A stretch of DNA of 6,963 nt from Bacteroidales bacterium (GTDB taxonomy: Bacteria > Bacteroidota > Bacteroidia > Bacteroidales > Porphyromonadaceae): contig SFHG01000072.1 of assembly GCA_004555765.1 (NCBI GenBank), positions 1-6,963 of the forward strand. The letters run 5' to 3'. Below are positions 4,095 to 6,963 of this stretch, piece by piece. Position numbers and translations under genes: made by a program. The notes under the pieces are model-generated. The model had not been told where the DNA came from and ran no database searches. It was given only the letters and a program-made list of their open reading frames with translations. Numbering within the stretch: position 1 is the first letter of the stretch; each line of letters starts with the position of its first letter.

Positions 4095-6963
4095 TCAGAA
4101 TCCGAGCTTTACACTAAAACCAAGGCTTCTCTGCGCGGGGGGCATAAAGTTGTCGCCGCCGCCGGAGTAGGTACCGGTACCACCTGCGAGCTCGGTATCA
4201 AACGGTGCTGCGCGATAGATGTAAAGCAGATTGCGACCGATGAGCGAGAGAGAGGCGTTTTTGATGAAGCCGGTCTTTTCGAGCCACTGTTTGGGAAGCG
4301 AATATCCGAGAGAAAGCTCCTGGAGCTTAATCATCGTCGCGTCATAGAGGTAGTATGCCGTGAGGTTATTGCCCCCTACGGTCTGGTAATAACGCTTGGG
4401 ATCGTATTTTTCTCCGTCAACGAGGACATACCCGAGGTCACGCGCATCCGCGGTGACTTTGGAGACACCGAAGTTATCCATCGCAGCCTGAGTGCCGGAA
4501 GAAGCGAGACCTCCGAAACGTCCATTGATGAGGAAACTGAGAGAAACACCCTTCCAAGCGAAGGTGTTATTCCACCCCATCATAAAGTCGGGATCGGACT
4601 TGCCCACCTTGATACGCTGAGTGCGGTCGATCTTGAAGGTGTTGCCTTCTTCGATAAGCTTGCCGTCCTCTCCTTTGACCAGGATGCCCTGCACAAAGAT
4701 GTCGCTCATGGAGTCACCCACGCGCATATACTTGGGAGACTGGAGCAGATCGATATCGAACGTAGTTCCGTCGATAGGGTTGGTGTAGTTCTTCACGAGC
4801 TCCATCACACGGTTTACGTTCATCGTGTAAGTAAGACCGGTGGAGAAGTAAAAGTCGCCCCAAGTGTGACCGTAGTTCAGAGCCGCTTCGACACCTCGGT
4901 TGCGGATGTCACCGGCCTGGACATAGAAGCCGGAGTAACCGGAGGACGCAGACATCTGTTGGAGGAAAGTCTGATTATAGGTGTGAGACTCGTAGAAAGT
5001 TGCGTCAAGGCTGAGATCCCCCCCGAAGAACTTGGAATTGATACCGAGTTCGTAAGAACGGGTGCGCTCCGGCTTAAAGTCGGGATAAGGATAGATGGTG
5101 ATCGGCTTTACTCCTGCCGCATCCATATCGTAGGTGATGGAGCCGGGAGTAATCCCCACCTGGGAGATCGGAGAGCCCACTTCCGTGAAGGAGGCACGCA
5201 CCTTGAGGTACGTCCACCAATCGGGAAGCTTGACCATTTCGGAAATGATGCCCGACAGACCGATAGACGGGTAGAATATCGGATCCACTTTACCGTTTTT
5301 GACGAGCTGAGAAGCCCAGTCCGCACGACCGGTCATCGAGAGGAAGAGCATATTCTTCCACCCGAGTTCGGCAGAGGCAAAGAGTGCCACGTTTTTGGTG
5401 CGGTTGTAGTTCTCACCGCCACCGCCGGTCTTGTCGGGGTCTACGTTAATCGTGGAGAAGAAGTTGGGAATCAATTTGAGAGGACCGCCTACGCCTACCC
5501 CTGTCGTATAGAGGTCTTCGTATGAGGAACCGAGGTTCGCGGTCAGAGAAAGCGCCGGCTCCTCCCAAGACTTATTGATATTGAGCATCAAGTCGGCATA
5601 GGTCTGATTGAAGCGACCTTCGCTGCGGGAATAGGAGCCCATAGGCTTCGCCGGATCGTCACTCGTAAAGAGCGGACGTGTGGTGGCCGCAAACTTGACG
5701 TAGGTCGAGTTGTAGGTGTTGTCCACACGCACACGACCTGCGAGGTTAATCCAATCGGCGAAGTCGTACTGAGCACGAGCACTGAACATATAGCGGTGCT
5801 TGTGGGTGTAAAACATCTCCTTATTAACGATCCAGTACGGGTTCTCGAAATCCTGTCCCTGATCTCCGTAAGGCCAATACTGCTCATAGATATTACGACC
5901 GGGGTTCCACCTTTCCCAAAGCTGCACGTTTTGGAAATCGTCTCCGCGCGGGAAAAGGTACAGAGGACGAAGGGGATTGAAGTAACGACCTCCGGACATC
6001 ATATTCTGGTCTCCTTGAAGGACGTAGCTTGCGCTGAAATCCGTGTGGAAACGGTTGTCGAGGTAATTTGCCGTATTTCTCGCCGTAAAGTTGTAACGGT
6101 AATACTCGTTATTCGGGATAATACCCTCTGAGTTCGTCGTAGTGGCAGAGAAGTAGGTCTGACTCTTATCTGTACCGCCGGAGAGTGAGACGGAGTTGAT
6201 CGTAGAGTAACCGGTCTGGAAGAAATCCACCGGGTTCATCGTCGAGGGCGTAGCCAATTTTTCGCCCCAACTGAAGTACGTATTTGGCGTTGTGCCGTAT
6301 GTGTTTTGGAACTCCGGCATCAATGCCGGGGTAAGAAATTCGGTATTGGTGGAGAGATTCACCCTAAGCGTTCCTTCCGCACCTTTTTTGGTATTGATGA
6401 TGATCACACCATTGGCAGCTGCAGCACCATAAAGCGCGGCAGCAGAAGGACCTGTGAGGACACTGATGGACTCGATGTCTTCGGATGCAAAGTCGGAGAT
6501 GCCTTCACCGGATCCGGGACGTCCGAAGTCGGAGCCGTCACCCGCGAGGTTCTGGTTGCCTATAGGCATACCATCAACCACGTAAAGCACACCGTTATTG
6601 CCTGCAATAGACTTGGTACCGCGCATAATCACCTTCGTGGCACCACCGACACCGCCGGAGGACTTGGTGATATTGACACCTGCAACCTTACCGGAGAGGG
6701 AGTTCATAAAGTTGGCGTCCTTCACCGTATTCAGACTTTCGCTCTTGAGCTCTTGGACGTTGTAGGAGAGGGCTTTCTGAGAGCGCTTGATACCGAGAGC
6801 CGTCACCACGACTTCATCAAGGAGCTCCGAGTCTGGGACAAGCTTGACGGCGAGCGTCGTGCGGCCGTTAAGCGCGATCTCCTGCGTCTTGTAGCCGATG
6901 TAAGAGATGCGGAGGGTGGCGTTTGCGGGAATGTCTGCGATGGTGAAGTTACCGTCCAGATCC
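4095..6963 (-). CDS. SusC/RagA family TonB-linked outer-membrane transporter (5' end missing)
   Basis: The frame runs from the right edge to TGA at 4095-4097, giving 955 complete residues; the first visible codon is at 6960-6962. No start lies inside: the valine (GTG) at 6807-6809 is internal. Visible residues 1-42 are the end of a CarboxypepD_reg-like beta-sandwich (DGNFTIADIPANATLRISY, then IGYKTQEI). A TonB-box-like DEVVVTALG follows at 49-57. The plug spans about 60-197, with VIMRGTKSIAG, LYVVDGMPI, EDIESISVLTGPSAAALYG and ANGVIIINTKKG. The rest is the 22-stranded barrel type, ending in the family pattern PPAQRSLGFSVKLGF with a terminal Phe. It imports glycan fragments into the periplasm using TonB-ExbBD energy, paired with SusD. 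About 50-70 N-terminal residues, including the signal peptide, are probably missing. An N-terminal STN signalling domain can be neither shown nor excluded. Confidence 0.97.
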   Translation of the reverse strand, partial: DLDGNFTIADIPANATLRISYIGYKTQEIALNGRTTLAVKLVPDSELLDEVVVTALGIKRSQKALSYNVQELKSESLNTVKDANFMNSLSGKVAGVNITKSSGGVGGATKVIMRGTKSIAGNNGVLYVVDGMPIGNQNLAGDGSDFGRPGSGEGISDFASEDIESISVLTGPSAAALYGAAAANGVIIINTKKGAEGTLRVNLSTNTEFLTPALMPEFQNTYGTTPNTYFSWGEKLATPSTMNPVDFFQTGYSTINSVSLSGGTDKSQTYFSATTTNSEGIIPNNEYYRYNFTARNTANYLDNRFHTDFSASYVLQGDQNMMSGGRYFNPLRPLYLFPRGDDFQNVQLWERWNPGRNIYEQYWPYGDQGQDFENPYWIVNKEMFYTHKHRYMFSARAQYDFADWINLAGRVRVDNTYNSTYVKFAATTRPLFTSDDPAKPMGSYSRSEGRFNQTYADLMLNINKSWEEPALSLTANLGSSYEDLYTTGVGVGGPLKLIPNFFSTINVDPDKTGGGGENYNRTKNVALFASAELGWKNMLFLSMTGRADWASQLVKNGKVDPIFYPSIGLSGIISEMVKLPDWWTYLKVRASFTEVGSPISQVGITPGSITYDMDAAGVKPITIYPYPDFKPERTRSYELGINSKFFGGDLSLDATFYESHTYNQTFLQQMSASSGYSGFYVQAGDIRNRGVEAALNYGHTWGDFYFSTGLTYTMNVNRVMELVKNYTNPIDGTTFDIDLLQSPKYMRVGDSMSDIFVQGILVKGEDGKLIEEGNTFKIDRTQRIKVGKSDPDFMMGWNNTFAWKGVSLSFLINGRFGGLASSGTQAAMDNFGVSKVTADARDLGYVLVDGEKYDPKRYYQTVGGNNLTAYYLYDATMIKLQELSLGYSLPKQWLEKTGFIKNASLSLIGRNLLYIYRAAPFDTELAGGTGTYSGGGDNFMPPAQRSLGFSVKLGF
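5018..5024 (-). repeat. seven-base G tract (coding strand) inside the susC-like gene
   Basis: Seven C on the plus strand give G7 in the coding strand, within the codons for Phe-Phe-Gly-Gly-Asp in the barrel region. The frame is intact here. It is the second G7 tract of the window; a slip would truncate the transporter in mid-barrel. Chance is a sufficient explanation, as Gly-Gly pairs easily produce such tracts. Confidence 0.45.
6792..6818 (-). other. TonB box-like segment of the SusC-type transporter
   Basis: The codons encode DEVVVTALG, between the CarboxypepD_reg-like domain and the plug. The position and the D-E-V-V-V-T pattern are those of the TonB-contact segment in SusC/RagA proteins. 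Confidence 0.8.

Noticed and set aside
4082..4096. Small inverted repeat at the susC stop (GATAA/TTATC) as a possible terminator or mRNA processing hairpin
   Set aside because: The stem has only five pairs, four of them A-T, and no T-run follows. It would not be stable enough to support a call.
2892..5525. 877-codon open frame on the plus strand across most of SusD, the intergenic gap and half of SusC
   Set aside because: It is in exact antiparallel codon register with both minus-strand genes (all share the same coordinate phase), so it needs only the absence of TTA, CTA and TCA codons in them. The translation has no recognisable domain, while both minus-strand products match well-known families throughout.
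5796..6131. 111-codon plus-strand frame inside the susC-like gene
   Set aside because: It lies fully opposite the conserved barrel region of SusC and shows no domain or start signal of its own.
6807..6809. GTG as the start codon of the susC-like gene
   Set aside because: The frame continues upstream to the window edge and encodes the end of a CarboxypepD_reg-like domain and the TonB box, so this codon is an internal valine.

Overview
The window is a piece of a Bacteroidota polysaccharide-utilisation-type locus. All genes lie on the minus strand, so transcription runs from right to left. The order of transcription is: a SusC-type TonB-dependent outer-membrane transporter (start beyond the right edge), its SusD-type surface lipoprotein, a lipoprotein with a DUF1735 domain and a LamG-like domain, and a lipoprotein glycoside hydrolase of family 18 (end beyond the left edge). 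SusC/SusD pairs, surface lipoproteins with charged residues after the lipobox, the DUF1735 domain and AT-rich leaders without strong Shine-Dalgarno sequences all point to Bacteroidota. Mixed GC content around 45-55% fits Bacteroides, Parabacteroides, Tannerella or Porphyromonas-like genomes; I cannot name the genus.

Layout: 1-1052 is the partial GH18 gene, with the complete catalytic motif D-x-x-D-x-D-x-E. It is open to the left edge, without a stop. 1082-2392 is the DUF1735/LamG lipoprotein. 2427-4046 is susD-like. 4095-6963 is susC-like and lacks its signal peptide and first residues. The three gaps are only 29, 34 and 48 bases, contain no convincing terminator or promoter, and support a single operon whose promoter is outside the window. 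No intergenic stretch exceeds 300 bases. I see no tRNA, rRNA, CRISPR array or mobile element.

Inferred joint function: the GH18 enzyme resembles endo-beta-N-acetylglucosaminidases, which cut the chitobiose core of N-glycans. It would act at the cell surface. The DUF1735/LamG protein would help bind the glycan or glycoprotein, SusD would capture the released oligosaccharide, and SusC would import it with TonB energy. The arrangement resembles the Bacteroides thetaiotaomicron BT_3983-BT_3987 N-glycan locus. The substrate is inferred, not shown by the sequence. A long plus-strand open frame across the SusC/SusD genes is a codon-usage shadow and is not annotated as a gene.
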